Source: Oscheius onirici
Taxonomy: Eukaryota > Nematoda > Chromadorea > Rhabditida > Rhabditidae
Assembly (NCBI GenBank): GCA_932521025.1
Contig: OW051470.1
Span: 5,008,501-5,072,500, forward strand
Direction of reading: 5' to 3'
Length of the DNA: 64,000 nucleotides
Shown: positions 32,562-43,841 of the stretch, in pieces
Position numbering within the stretch: position 1 is the first letter of the stretch
Layout of the letters: each line of letters begins with the position of its first letter
The notes under the pieces: generated by a model
Database searches by the model: none
Told to the model about the DNA's origin: nothing
Seen by the model: only the letters and a program-made list of their open reading frames with translations
Position numbers and translations under genes: made by a program

Positions 32562-35500
32562 ATGGACACGGAGACCACTCTTCGAGCTCTGAGCACTATT
32601 CATTACTATCTGAGGTAAGGTTTCGCCTTTTTTGAGAAGAATAAATCAAGAGAAGGATATTTCGGATCTGCTCTCCCGTACTGTGAGGGTCGTGGCAGCG
32701 AACAAGCTGCAGACAGTCAAATTTCAGTTTTAAAAGGAGTGGCTCTCTCTCTTTTAGGTAGTTTTCTGCTCTTTTCCTATCAAAAAAGACCTTAAGGAAA
32801 ACCATCGGAGGCAATAAAGGCTTTGGATCCGTTGAGAGGAGGTCCATGTAATTTGGGTGTTCTCAATGCCCTCAAACATGCGCATCAGTTGGCAACAAGT
32901 CCCGGTATCTATTCAAAATGATGAGAATAGTTAAATTTACAGACAAGAAATCCCTGACAGAGCTCGAAAGTGGACTCACTACTTCTGTGAGGACTGCAAC
33001 GGATGTCGAACTACTGTCAGCCGCGGAGGTCCTATTCTTCACAGGACAGGCTGCCAGGGCTAAAAGTCTCTTGGAGAAACAGGCTCAGGCACAGCTCAAG
33101 TTCGATCAGAATGCTCGAAATGCAAAAGTAAAAATGGGGAAAACTTTTTCTAATTCTATTTTAAGCTGTTGAGTCTTCTCGGATGGATTGATCTGGCCAT
33201 GGGAAGAGACCAGAAGTCGACCAAAGAACTCTTTGAAATGGCTGTCGCTCTGGTATTCGAATCTTCTTTTTTTAAAGTCTTTTAGAACTACCCCGATGGA
33301 TTTGTTGGCAAGAGTCGTCTGTGTGAACTTCACCATTCTCCTACCGAAATGCGAGCAATTACCAAGGACCTTACATCTGCCCACATTTCCTTCTTCCCCT
33401 CCCACATTGAACGAGCTCGAGCAGCCATGGCAGACAGCAACTGGGACGCGGCTTGGGATGCTATTCAAAACAGTTCTCTCGCCAATGAGACTGACAGCAG
33501 TTACATCGCTCTTCTAGTCGCAGTCCATTCAATCTGTGCAGCTGGTTTCAAATCTGATTCGGCTCTGGTCGAATTGAAGAATACTTTGGAAGGAGTGGAA
33601 AAGGACAACCATGAACTTCACTTTCGCATAGCTCAGCTTCTAATTCGATGCGCCACTCGAAACAGAACTATCCTCTCCTTCGCCAAGTTAGTCTCTCCCA
33701 ACAATGATTTCAACTGAACTTGTAGAAATCTGTTAGCCAAAGCTGTTCAGCTTTTTCCAAAGGAAGAGTACATGTTGGAAGAGTTGAGACTAGCTATGGC
33801 CTTGGAAGACAGCAAAGAAACGCTGTCCGTGGCCAGAGACCTCATTCAAGCGGGACTGGATGATCCTTACGCTGTTTTGGGTGAGTGTAATGTTATTTAT
33901 ATAAAAAAAACGTTATAAGGAATGTGTCTTGGGTATCTCATGGCAGGGAAGATCAAAGACGCTGCTGAACAGTCCGAATTCGTCCACTCGGTTCATCCGA
34001 ATGTCACCAGCTCATCGGTAACAAACTTCTAAATAATAGTAATGCTATTCAGCTCTACATACTTGTGGCAGCCCTCATTGCCCGATACAAAGACAACAAT
34101 TTCGAAGAGTACATTCGAAAGATGGACGAATTTGTGACAACACATCAGTCGCAAGTACAGAACAACGTCTTCGGTCTCAAATATCTGAAAGAAATGGACA
34201 TCGAACTGTTGCTCACTGCCGGTTACACTTTGCTCGATTATGCTCCGGTTATGGTCAGTCTCTTTCTTATTCTTCCAGTAATATGTTTTATAGCCAATTC
34301 GAACACCCAGTCCAGCACTGCGTCAAGCCGAAAGAATCTTCACTTGGATTTTCGAAAAGTGTCCTGGAATGACGACGATCTCGGTCATTCTGGCTCGAAT
34401 CCAATACCTCCATATGGACTATGATGCTGCCGAAAAGACGCTTGTTTATTCACTGGAAAAAAATGCTACGATAGCGGACGCTCATTTGCTGCGAGCTCAA
34501 ATAATGGTGGATCGTGGGAGAGGAGCTGATGCCGAGAAGGCTTTGAATACGGGGCTGGCTTTTAACTTTGATGTCAGAGAGAGCTCGCTTTACAAACTGG
34601 TCATGTCGAAAGTGTTCAGGGTAAGTTGAAAAGACATTGTTGAAGTTGTCGTTTTAGAAGAAGAACGATGTGGATGAGGCCATCAAGACACTCGAATCCG
34701 GTTTGAAAGAACCTTTCAAGAAGCCAGTTGTAGCCAATCTGTTGGGCAAAAGAGAGCCAGCAGACGCACACCGAATCTCCATTCAACTTGAACTGATCGA
34801 CTGTCTACAGTCGAAGAAACGAGTGGTAGACTAGACAGAGATTACAGTAAAAGTTATAGGTCGAAGCGGAAGCCATAATGAAGCAAGCAATGGAGGAGTG
34901 GAAAGGCAAAGGAGAAGCTGGTCAATTAATTTTACTCAATGCCGACCTGCACTTGTCCAAGGGCGACCCTGACGGAGCTCTGGACATTCTGAAAAAGGTA
35001 AACAATTGTTCTTTTTGTCTATAAAAAAGGTCTAGGTCAAGCAGACAGATTCCAATTACCAGACAGCTCGTGTCAAAATGGCCGAGATCTACTTGGATGT
35101 CAAAAAGGATCGAAGATCCTATATCCTTTCCTACAAGTGACTCTTGCGGTAATGTTTTTAGAAACTTGACACTTCCAGAGAACTCCTTTCTCTGGCTCAA
35201 ACTTCGGCCCAATACGCTCTGATCGGTGATGCGTACATGAACATCCAAGAGCCAGAAAAGGCCATTGACGTTTACGAGATTGCCCAGAAGAAAAATCCGA
35301 AAGATGTTTCTCTAACTGAGAAGATTGGCGAAGCCTATGTCATGTGCCATCTGTATACAAAAGTTTGACTTTTTTGGGAATTTGAAGAACAAAACTTAGG
35401 CTGTGAATTTTTACGAGGCGATGATGAAACAACACAAATCGACAGAAATGAGACTGAAATTGGCCGAGATTCTTTTGAAACTTGGACAAACTGAGAAGTG

Positions 35501-37424
35501 CGAGGCAGTCTTAACGCAGCCGTTGACTCAAGACAATAACCCACAAGGTATTTTGGTTGTTTTCTTCTTATTCCTGCATTCAGACCCTGTTGTTATTTCG
35601 TCTCATGTCCAGTACCTTCAACTTCTTTCCAAACTTCACCTGAATCAGGACAAAAGAGAACGAGCACTCAGTGACCTCGAGCAGTAGGAAAGTAATCATT
35701 TCTTGTTCAGTCAAAGTCTAGAGCGAGAGAACTTCAAGTGAAGCTGATGCAAAAAGATTCGTCTACGAGTGGTCCAATCAAAAAGGATGCTGCCAAGTTA
35801 GTCGTCAAGATTAACATAACTTTTATTTCAGATTGACTTGTATGATCGCCGAGATGAACAAGGCCAACAAAGAATACGATATTGCACTTCGGCTTTACAA
35901 AGAGGCCAACTCTTTCGATCCCAATAACTCCAAGGTTTTTCTTTACAAACAAAATATGAGCCATTTTCCAGGTTGGCCTCGCCATTGCAGAGTGTTACCT
36001 ATTGAAGCGAGATCTGACTCAATGTCAAGACAAATGTATGGACGTTCTTAAAATTGACCGACTCAATTCTGAAGCCCATTTAGTCAGTTCTCTAGTTTTT
36101 CGGCCATCCTCGAATTTCAGATGCTTGCCGATGTTCAGTATCTTCGCAACGAGTCGGACACCGCTCTCCAAAAGTACAGCGACGTTTTGAGCAAACAACA
36201 TTGTACCTTGTCAACTCTCTACCAAAAATGAGGTCTCAATTTCAGCCAACTATCATGCTTTGGAGCGTTTCATCGAGTTGTGCTGGCGCACTGGACAGAG
36301 TCCGAAAGCCCAGAAGAAGCTTGAAGAGGTAACATCTAGTAATCCAAGAGTCGCCTCAGAGCCCGGCTTTAACTACTGTCGTGGTCTACACGAGTGGTAT
36401 TCCGGGGAAATAAACGCCGCTCTTCAAGCTTTCAACCGAGCCAAAAAAGATGCGACGTGGGGCGACAAAAGTCTTTGTAACATCATCGAAATTTGTCTGA
36501 ATCCGGACAACGAAGTCATTGGAGCGGAAACATTGGAAGAAGGGGGCGAATCAAGCAGGTGAGTTATTGAAAAACTTTAACAAAACGACGCTTCAGTATT
36601 GACGCTGAAAGAGAAGTGGCCACAAAAACGGCAGAAGGATTTTTAGAGGATTTGAGACGTCGAGGGCAAGAACAAAAGTGTGTTCTGATGGAAAACTTCA
36701 TTCTGGTTCGTGGTGGAGACAAGAACATGGTCAATCAGGCACTTCAAACCATGCTCAACATGATCGGGAATGATACGGTAGAATCATCTAAAATCACTTA
36801 ACGAGATATTTCCAGGGAATAGTCAAGAATGTGGGTGCAGTTCTCGGTTCAGCTCAAGCATACCTTTATCTGAAACAGACTCAGAAGGCCAAACAAGTCC
36901 TAAAAAGAGTTTTTGATCACCCTTGGACAGTCAACGAAGCCTACTATCTGGAGAAATGTGAGAAAGCTCTTTTCTGCGCTTAACCCAGACTCAGGCTGGC
37001 TGTTATTGGCGGAAATATATGTCTCTCAAAACAGGCCAGATCAAGTGAACAAACTGCTCAACAGTGTATGCCCACTTCATTACCTAGTTATTCAATACTT
37101 CAGGTATTGACGCGAAACCAAAGCTGTTGGAAGGCTTACGAGCTACAGGGTCAGCTGAAAGAGAAAGAGTCAAACTTTCTGGAAGCTTCGAGTTTCTACC
37201 AACACGCTTGGGACCACAACAATAGACGCAATCCCGCTATTGGCTACAAACTGGCCTACAACTATTTGAAGAGTCGCAAAATCTTCGAGTGTCTAGATGT
37301 AAGACCTTTTTTGGAAAGAACAAGTTTCTTTCAGGTTTGTGACATCGTGCTGACCAAATATCCGAGTCATGCGAAGATTCGGAAGGACATTCAAGAAAAG
37401 GCTAGACAGCTGATACGAGCTTGA
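32562..37424 (+). CDS. TTC21B: Intraflagellar transport protein IFT139 (TTC21B), a TPR-repeat IFT-A subunit
   Basis: A long plus-strand gene with more than twenty short exons starts MDTETTLRALSTIHYYLR at 32562 and ends ARQLIRA at 37424. Successive exons encode helical TPR-type units, for example EGYFGSALPYCEGRGSE, ELLSAAEVLFFTGQAARAKS, LLSLLGWIDLAMGRDQKSTK, YVQLLSKLHLNQDKRERAL, ANSFDPNNSKVALAIAEC-like joins, YNYLKSRKIFECLDVC-like joins and VLTKYPSHAKIRKDI. The N-terminal YYLREGYFGxxLxYC pattern and the overall length (about 1,300 aa) fit TTC21B. The protein is part of the IFT-A complex for retrograde ciliary transport and, in nematodes, acts in sensory neuron cilia. A candidate X-box precedes it. 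Its AATAAA (about 37444-37449) falls inside the convergent gene that ends at 37435. Confidence 0.9.
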
Positions 37425-37434
37425 TTGTATTAAA

Positions 37435-38021
37435 CTATTTAACAAAATAAATGGGTTCTACAGCAAAAACTCGTTCCCGGATTCCTTCGTAATATCGAAG
37501 GAGAACTCTTTGGTCATCTAAAATAATGGACTGTTCAAAGGTAAACAACAGACTCCATTGCTCTATAGCCTGGTAGTATCGGATTCTAGATACGGACTCC
37601 TGAATAGCGTCTTGGTACATCTAAACTGTTTTTTTTATAAAAAATATTATCTAATCTTCTGCTCGACAGTAACAACTCCAAGATTCTATGTCTTAAGGTC
37701 TTTTATCAATTTTTTTCACCTTGTCCAAGAAGATTCTGAGGCCTTCACGTTCATCCACAAGTATCAGAATCAGATGAATTGGATTAGGTCTTTTTACAAT
37801 AGATTCAAGAATCTTCTTCTTATCGTGTCCGATGGTGTCAAAGTCGAGAAAAGTGATGCTCTGGCCATGATGATAGGCTCTGTTCAAAAGATATTTTGAA
37901 AGTGAATTTATTAGAATCAAATATATTAGACACCTGGCTGGTCGGTCCAGGTGTCTCGATAGTTCACATTTGCAAATGCTATTAAAACTCGGAAAGTAGT
38001 AGTTTCCAAAAACAATAACAT
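37435..38021 (-). CDS. Unrecognised small protein, about 145 aa
   Basis: Three exons join in phase. The start MLLFLETTTFRVLIAFANV is at 38021, two bases after a TTAACTACAG acceptor. Then come AYHHGQSITFLDFDTIGHDK and PIHLILILVDEREGLRIFLDK, and finally MYQDAIQESVSRIRYYQAI through GIRERVFAVEPIYFVK, with a TAG at 37435-37437. No signal peptide or clear TM segment is seen, and the hydrophobic strands alternate with charged loops. I do not recognise it. Its stop is only 10 nt from the convergent IFT139 stop, so the two 3' UTRs must overlap. Its start is 95 bp from the divergent gene at 38117, which implies a shared promoter. Confidence 0.6.
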
Positions 38022-38116
38022 TTCTGTAGTTAAAATAGAAACATTCGAATAATTAAAAATAGAAATAATGTAATCCAGTTTTGAACAAAAAAATCTGAAA
38101 GTATTCAATTACAACG

Positions 38117-38405
38117 ATGGAGACGGACGATCAAGGAGACATAGTCGAAGTGAAAGACGTCTTCTTCAGTCCTCCGACTTTTCCCCAGCCAACTGTCGCC
38201 TTTCCCGCCCACAGAGCTCTCTTCATCTGCATCAAAACAGTTCGTTTTCACTTTTTCTCTATTAATATATTTTCAGACTCAAGGTCGCGAAGAACAACGT
38301 GTTGGAACAATGGCCGCACCTTTCCATGGATTTTCTACATTCGTCCGCTTCCAGTGTCGTGCCAAGATTCATCAAGTCCAGAATGTTATCCTGCCTCCTC
38401 TCTAA
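38117..38405 (+). CDS. Unrecognised small protein, 83 aa
   Basis: Exons 38117-38239 and 38277-38405 join in phase. The protein starts METDDQGDIVEVKDVFF, continues PTVAFPAHRALFICIKT, and ends AAPFHGFSTFVRFQCRAKIH, then VILPPL. An AATAAA follows at 38417-38422, and the galectin ATG lies 165 nt downstream behind an unpaired acceptor, so the two may be co-transcribed. I do not recognise the family. The alternate reading frame in exon 2 is also open, so the splice choice is inferred from phase only. Confidence 0.5.
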
Positions 38406-38570
38406 GTCTTTTTCAGAATAAATATGTACATTTGACACTTCTTGCTTGATCGCAGGACGCCGAATGACGCGGCTCGTTCTCGTGCTCTTTTTCTATTTAC
38501 CCTTGGGGCCACTCTCGCCTGATTCAGTTGCCTCTCTTATCACCCATTGTGTTCACAGATTCTATCGACC

Positions 38571-40842
38571 ATGGCTGCACAACGGTTTTCCGACCCCGTA
38601 AGTTTTCCTTGTATGCTCATTGGAAAAGATCTTTCTCCAAGGAGACAGTTTTATTTGGGTAAACATACAGCGAACTGTGACGTGGCTTTAGCGGGTTGCG
38701 AAATCCGAAAGATATTGGTGGAATTATGAGGTTTACAGCGAAAACAGCCTGGGGGGGGGGGGGGGCAGGCTGTTTTCACACATTCAAATTCTGATCATGA
38801 ACAAGCTACCGTATTTCTTCTAATATAAGCACTGCTCTAATATAAGCACCCCGAAATAAGGAGGTTGAAAATAGAAGCACTGTGCTTATATTAGAAGAAA
38901 TACGGTATTTGTAACATTTTCCCCACGTTATTGCGAGATTTCAGCAAATGCCGTTCCACAGAGAAATTCACAACGGCTGTGCAATCGGGACCTCAATTGT
39001 CGTCTCTGCTAGAGCCTACCAAGACCAGAAAAAGTTAGTCCGATCGATTTCTTATCAGCTGATTCAACTTTTTCGCAACTCAATCTGTTTTGTCCATAGA
39101 CGTCATCGATGAATCATACTCTCGGTTTCAGAAGTCTCGAACTACAACTCAAGTCCCGCACTGATATTGCTCTGAATCTGGTAATTCCATTGAATAGGAC
39201 TGGTCAGGTGAGATCGAAGAGAAGCTTGGAAATTGAAAAATTCAGTTGTCGGTCAATGCGAGAGTCAACGACCAGTACACGAGTGAGATCCAGAAGCCGA
39301 TCAATGTCCCATTGAACACTCCCTTCATGCTCCACATCAGAATTGATACTCATGTCAGCGAGGTCCGTTCCAAAGCGTTATTTGTTTGCTCTGCAAAAAC
39401 CCTATTTACCGATGTTATTGATCGAGGGATAGCAAGCTATTCGAAGAAGAAGGAATTTATAGATCTATTTGAATGACTCGCATCTTCTGGACTTTGTTCA
39501 TCGAGTCAACCCGTTGGAAATTAAAGAAGTCTTCATGGAAGGACCTCTGATCATAAGCGAAGTCGTCTTTAAGCCTCCGAGCGGTTCGTTTCCATCTTTT
39601 TACGTCTGATGCAACATGACCGGATATTTTCTAAACTTTCAGGAGCTTCTCTCGAACCACTGCCAAGTTATGATGAAGCATCGAAGAGCGTCGTTCCCGA
39701 GTTCAACAATCTTTCAATTGGTAAAGAGCAACATGCTCGAAACTAGTTAGATTTCAGGTCCAAGTCAGGCTCTACCCCCTTATCCAGCGGCCCAGGTTAT
39801 TCCTCCACCTCCAACTATTCGACCTCCTCCAGTACCAGTTGCTGGTCTTTCTGGTCCTCCTCCAGCAGGAACGGTTGTTCCAAGGGGAGCTCAAAACGCA
39901 CAGAACAAACCGCCAGTGAGTATAATTCTCAAATGTAGAAACTGTTTCCAGTATCCCGAGAAGAACTATCCAGGAGGTGCTCCGTCTCTTCCCGATAAAA
40001 AGAATCTCCCTCCTCCTGGTCAGCCTGGTGGTTATCTTCCACCTCAGCCCGTACAACCAATTGCCCAGATTGCTCCACAGCCCGCAGCTCCTCCTCTATC
40101 TCAGATTGCTGTTCAGGTTACTTCCTGTTTAAACAATTTGACTGAATGTTTCCAGAACCGTTCTCCCGCCGCCTATCCACAGAACCCTCCGGTTCCTCCA
40201 ACACAGCAGTATCCTCCTCAACAATATCCACAGCCAGGAGGGTATGTCCCGCCAGCCAACTATCCCAGTGCTCCTCCTGCTCCTCAACCGAACGTCTATC
40301 CCGGTCCAAATGCAGTTCCTCCCACTCAACAGCCAAATGTCTATCCAGGCCCAAACCCGGCTCCAGGACAGATGTATCCTTATGGACAGCCAGGAACTTC
40401 TGTGAGTTTCCCAAGTCTTCCAAACAATGAGCTTTCAGTATCAACAACCAATGTATCCGCAGCAGCCTTCCTATCCAATGTATCAACAGGGCTATCCACA
40501 AGCCTATACTGCTCCGACGTACCCAAGTAAGTTCTGTTTTTAACAATTATACAAACATTTTTCAGTGTATTCCTATCCATCATTTGTTTATGACGACTGC
40601 CACGTGAGTTCCTATTGCTATCCGCGTTACTCGTACTACGACAGCTGCCACGTGAGTTGAAGCCGAGGAATGGCTAGATACTTACATGGAGTTGTACTAA
40701 TAGCATGATGACTACCAGCTGGGTCTCTGAATGTCCTTGACCAGCTGGTAAACATCTTCGAGTTGCACGTAGTGACCCTTACCGTCTGCCGTTTGTTCTT
40801 TTGATCTCATCTATTTTCCAGCATCACCATCATCACTGCTAA
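38571..40842 (+). CDS. Galectin with long Pro/Gln/Tyr-rich C-terminal tail
   Basis: Exons 38571-38597, 38945-39033, 39132-39207, 39246-39362 and several later ones join in phase. The carbohydrate-recognition domain shows QMPFHREIHNGCAIGTSIVV, LQLKSRTDIALNLVI, LNRTG, PLNTPFMLHIRID and LNDSHLLDFVHRVN with FMEGPLIISEVVF, a galectin order close to the usual PFxxxxxxGLxxGxxI start. The HxNPR and WxxE sugar contacts are weak: NLVIPLN replaces HFNPR and no Trp is evident. After the domain comes a ~250-residue low-complexity tail (PPYPAAQVIPPPP; YPPQQYPQPGGYVPPANYP), then a Tyr/Cys-rich end and a terminal run of six His and a Cys. This resembles galectin-3 with the domain order reversed. The sugar-binding residues suggest altered or lost lectin activity. 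AATAAA follows the stop. Confidence 0.8.
38740..38777. repeat. G15 tract inside an 11-bp inverted repeat
   Basis: GAAAACAGCCT (38740-38750) and AGGCTGTTTTC (38767-38777) flank an uninterrupted run of 15 G. It lies in galectin intron 1. The run could form a G-quadruplex capped by a hairpin. Confidence 0.9.
38807..38907. repeat. 101-bp palindromic element with perfect 26-bp terminal inverted repeats
   Basis: TACCGTATTTCTTCTAATAT followed by AAGCAC (38807-38832) is exactly reverse-complemented at 38882-38907. A second partial copy of the TAATATAAGCAC segment lies internally at about 38836-38848. Size and structure fit a foldback/MITE-type element. It lies in galectin intron 1. Confidence 0.9.
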
Positions 40843-40920
40843 CTACACACAAATAAATGTTTATTCTGACCGTATTACAAGACATGAGTATCTGAATATT
40901 ATTCTATCTGTACAATGGAA

Positions 40921-41900
40921 TCAGTTGAGCAAAACGTGTTTGATTACAAACTGAACAGGCAGTCTTTCTCTGGCCCACATTGTCCAGAAAGGACTGTCTT
41001 CGGAGTTGTTCAAAAAGCCAGACAGATGGTTCGGAACGACTTTGACAGGAGTCTCATGTGCTCGGATTATTTTCTGGGCCAATGTGAGTTCAGCAGCTGA
41101 GCCAAGTCCTTGTCGTCTGTGTTCGGGATCAGTGTAGAGATGAAGCATGTCACCACGACTGGAACTGAGCTGATGACTAACTAGCTTGCCAGAAACTGTG
41201 TGGATGATTCCGGTCGAGGGTTGGGTACATATTCTGTCTCTGAAAATAGTCTCTTTAGTAAAGAGAAAATAAGCTACCCAATAAGAGCAGTACTGTCGTC
41301 TCCTCCAACAGATTCATGGATTTCTTTGGCATCAGTGTGATTGATCAAAGCGAACTCGTACCCATAGGGAAGACTGACTCTCACTTTATTAGCATTTTCT
41401 TGCTGCTCCTCGTTCATATAGAAGACTGTGTGGGAGACAGAACTGCACTCAACAAGAGTGGGAACACAATCGTCCAAAATGGTCAGAACCTAAAGAAAAA
41501 CTGTCAGCTAACTTTTTCTATTTGACTTACATTATGAGCTACAAGAGCTTCAGCAGCAAGATCGACTCCGTCATCCGTTATCACATTGGAGATGTAGTTG
41601 AAAAATTGACGAACGCCTGAAGCGAAGAGCTGATTGTCGTCGTCAATCTTGGCAACGTGAATGAACGGTCTGAAAGAGATTTTGGATTAACCAGATATAT
41701 TTGTACCTGGCATTCTTGACAACGTCCAAGACAAACCAAAAGACGGGTCGGTCAAAAGGATAGGAGAAAACACGAAGAGTCGACTGATGAAGAGCCTTTT
41801 GAATGGCACAGTGGACGACGAGAAGGTTCGAGTTGGAGGCTGTGAGCGACAGAGCAGTTCGCAGATCAACTGCGCCCAGATATTCCCTCAACATTATCAT
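40921..41900 (-). CDS. Glycine N-acyltransferase-like GNAT enzyme
   Basis: The start MIMLREYLGAVDLRTALSLT is at 41900, directly after TCTTTTCCAG. Exons continue PFDRPVFWFVLDVVKNA, RPFIHVAKIDDDNQLFASGV, CVPTLVECSSVSHTVFYM, PYGYEFALINHTDAKEIHE and, at the C-terminus, GDMLHLYTDPEHRRQGLGSA. That last stretch is the acetyl-CoA loop (Q/R-x-x-G-x-G/A) of the GNAT fold, and it is followed by NNSEDSPFWTMWARERL. The N-terminal domain and the (P)YG(Y)xFxxI-NHTDA start of the C-terminal half are typical of the GLYAT-like family common in nematodes, which conjugate acyl-CoA to amines. The exact substrate is unknown. The stop is at 40921. Confidence 0.75.
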
Positions 41901-43841
41901 CTGGAAAAGAGTTGTTTCGACAAGAGAAAGGGTGAAATGAAAGACAGAGATGATGCAACTGGCGCTGGTAGAAAAATGAACAAGTACGAATAAAAGAACG
42001 GATGTTGAGTCATTAGGAGAAATTTCTTTTGAAAGATTACAGACACGATAAAATAGAGGCTGACAATAAAGATCGGAAGGCGGGACGTCGTGCGACCGCG
42101 CCGAAGTTTTTAGCCTTTTTGTGTCATTTCTATAAATAGCTCGGTCTTCTTTAAAGAGCGCTATCATGACGAGAAAGACCAGCAGATTGTTTGTAACAGC
42201 TCAATTCGAGATCGAACGTAAAACACAGCTGATCTCCGGGACGGGATGATCAGATTATACGACCAGCAGAGAGCCGGTACCATATGGCCTGGTGACGTCA
42301 GGAACAGTCGAAGAGATCGGACCATCCGAAGAATGGACACGTGAAAAGGAACCGTTTGTCCCGGACGCGCGAAAAAGTATCTGACCAGCTGACTTGAGAG
42401 ACGAAAAGGCACGAAATGTGATTGAACCAGGTCAAAGGTAGTCGAGAGACTTTTGTGCAGGATAAAAAAGAACTTGTGTGAAGCATAATACAAGTTTCTC
42501 TCTCTCTCTAGAAAATGTTTGGATTTCCGGTAAAAGACGGGAGCGAAAAATCACGTCCGCCCTCCAAGAAAGAATGATTCAGGCAGCGAACAAATTTATG
42601 GCAATCAAGAGTTCACAATTTGAGTGTCTGGTGAGAGAGGGTAAAAATAGAAGGTCTCCTTTCCCAAGAATAGGTTGTACTAAGGAGGCGGAGAGCGTGA
42701 GAAAAACAATGAAAATGATTACTGATCGCCTAGAGAACAAACTGAAGCTTTCGAGCGCTTTATATGCGCATAGGAATCAAAACACGACTCGGATGGTTTG
42801 ATCAAAACAAAACGGTCGAAAAACTTGGTTATTATGAAGAATGAGTCATACAAAGATTTGGAAAAGATTGGTTAAAGATGCTGTAGACCTGGCAGAGAAC
42901 GAACAAAACAGAAAAGTCACGACCACACTCAAAGATATGCCGAAGGATGGTCATACGTGAAGCGCGTGACTTCAGATAGCATCTCGTCCTGACTGTCATT
43001 CAGAAAACAACTGTAAATTGACCGAAGAGGTGTCTTTTAAAAGATAACCCGATTGCGTCAGCATGAGAAGCCGAATTCTGTCGTTGCGGCGCTGCAGTTT
43101 GGCCGAGAAATTTATGGCCTGGTCGCAGTTTTTATACAGCTTAATTGGAGGGCTGGGGGAATCTTTACAGATTACATAAGCGTGTTGCAACTAATTGATG
43201 TTTTGTCTACAAGGACAGGATCTATGATATTATTTGAGACCTTTCTATGCCGGTGGGATGACTGTCGTGGATAAGAGACGGGATGTCCCATGTGACTCGG
43301 ACCAAGTGCGGATGTACTCGTGGGTTTACGACCGTATACTATATAAAGATATGACGTGATGTCTTTGAATTGTTGTCAAAAACAACAAGAGAAGAGAAAT
43401 AGCAGAGAGACCAGAAATGTGTTGAAAGCCACACAGTTTCGCCTTATATCCGCTCCACTATGCTGACGTTCCTAGCCCGTTCGATGTGCGAATGTTGTGA
43501 AATTCTTTCTACCGTAACCAGCGCTCGACTATCATGAAACCAGAAGGCTAATTTTTTGTGACATTTTGCTGACCTCTTTTGGCGTCGGGCCAAGAATTCT
43601 TGCGAAATCTCGTCTTCACCCGAATAGTTTGTCCTTTCTAGCCACTCTCCCACAACATTTCATCCAAAGTCACGTGGTCAGAACCGGCTCTCGAAGACGG
43701 CGTCATCGGGGCCAACTGCGAACGCTGGTCAGGGACAGACGTTGTTTGTAAAGAATTTATTCAGACAAGAAAAACACATAAAGCACCTTATTGTGACACA
43801 GGGGTCATACCGGTAAACGAGCGGAGCAATGTGAAGGCTTT
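41901..43841. other. Intergenic, no gene seen
   Basis: This is a long spacer between the acyltransferase start and the E-Syt stop, both on the minus strand. Lys/Arg-rich plus frames near 42478-42801 and short frames near 43050-43270 show no splice continuity or motifs. It probably contains the promoter of the acyltransferase gene. Confidence 0.45.

Noticed and set aside
40118-40546. Minus-strand Arg/Trp-rich ORF opposite the galectin tail
   Set aside because: It is a shadow of the Pro/Gln/Tyr-rich coding repeats on the plus strand.
42478-42801. Lys/Arg-rich plus-strand ORF between the acyltransferase and E-Syt
   Set aside because: No splice continuity, no motif, and a composition consistent with purine-rich noncoding sequence.
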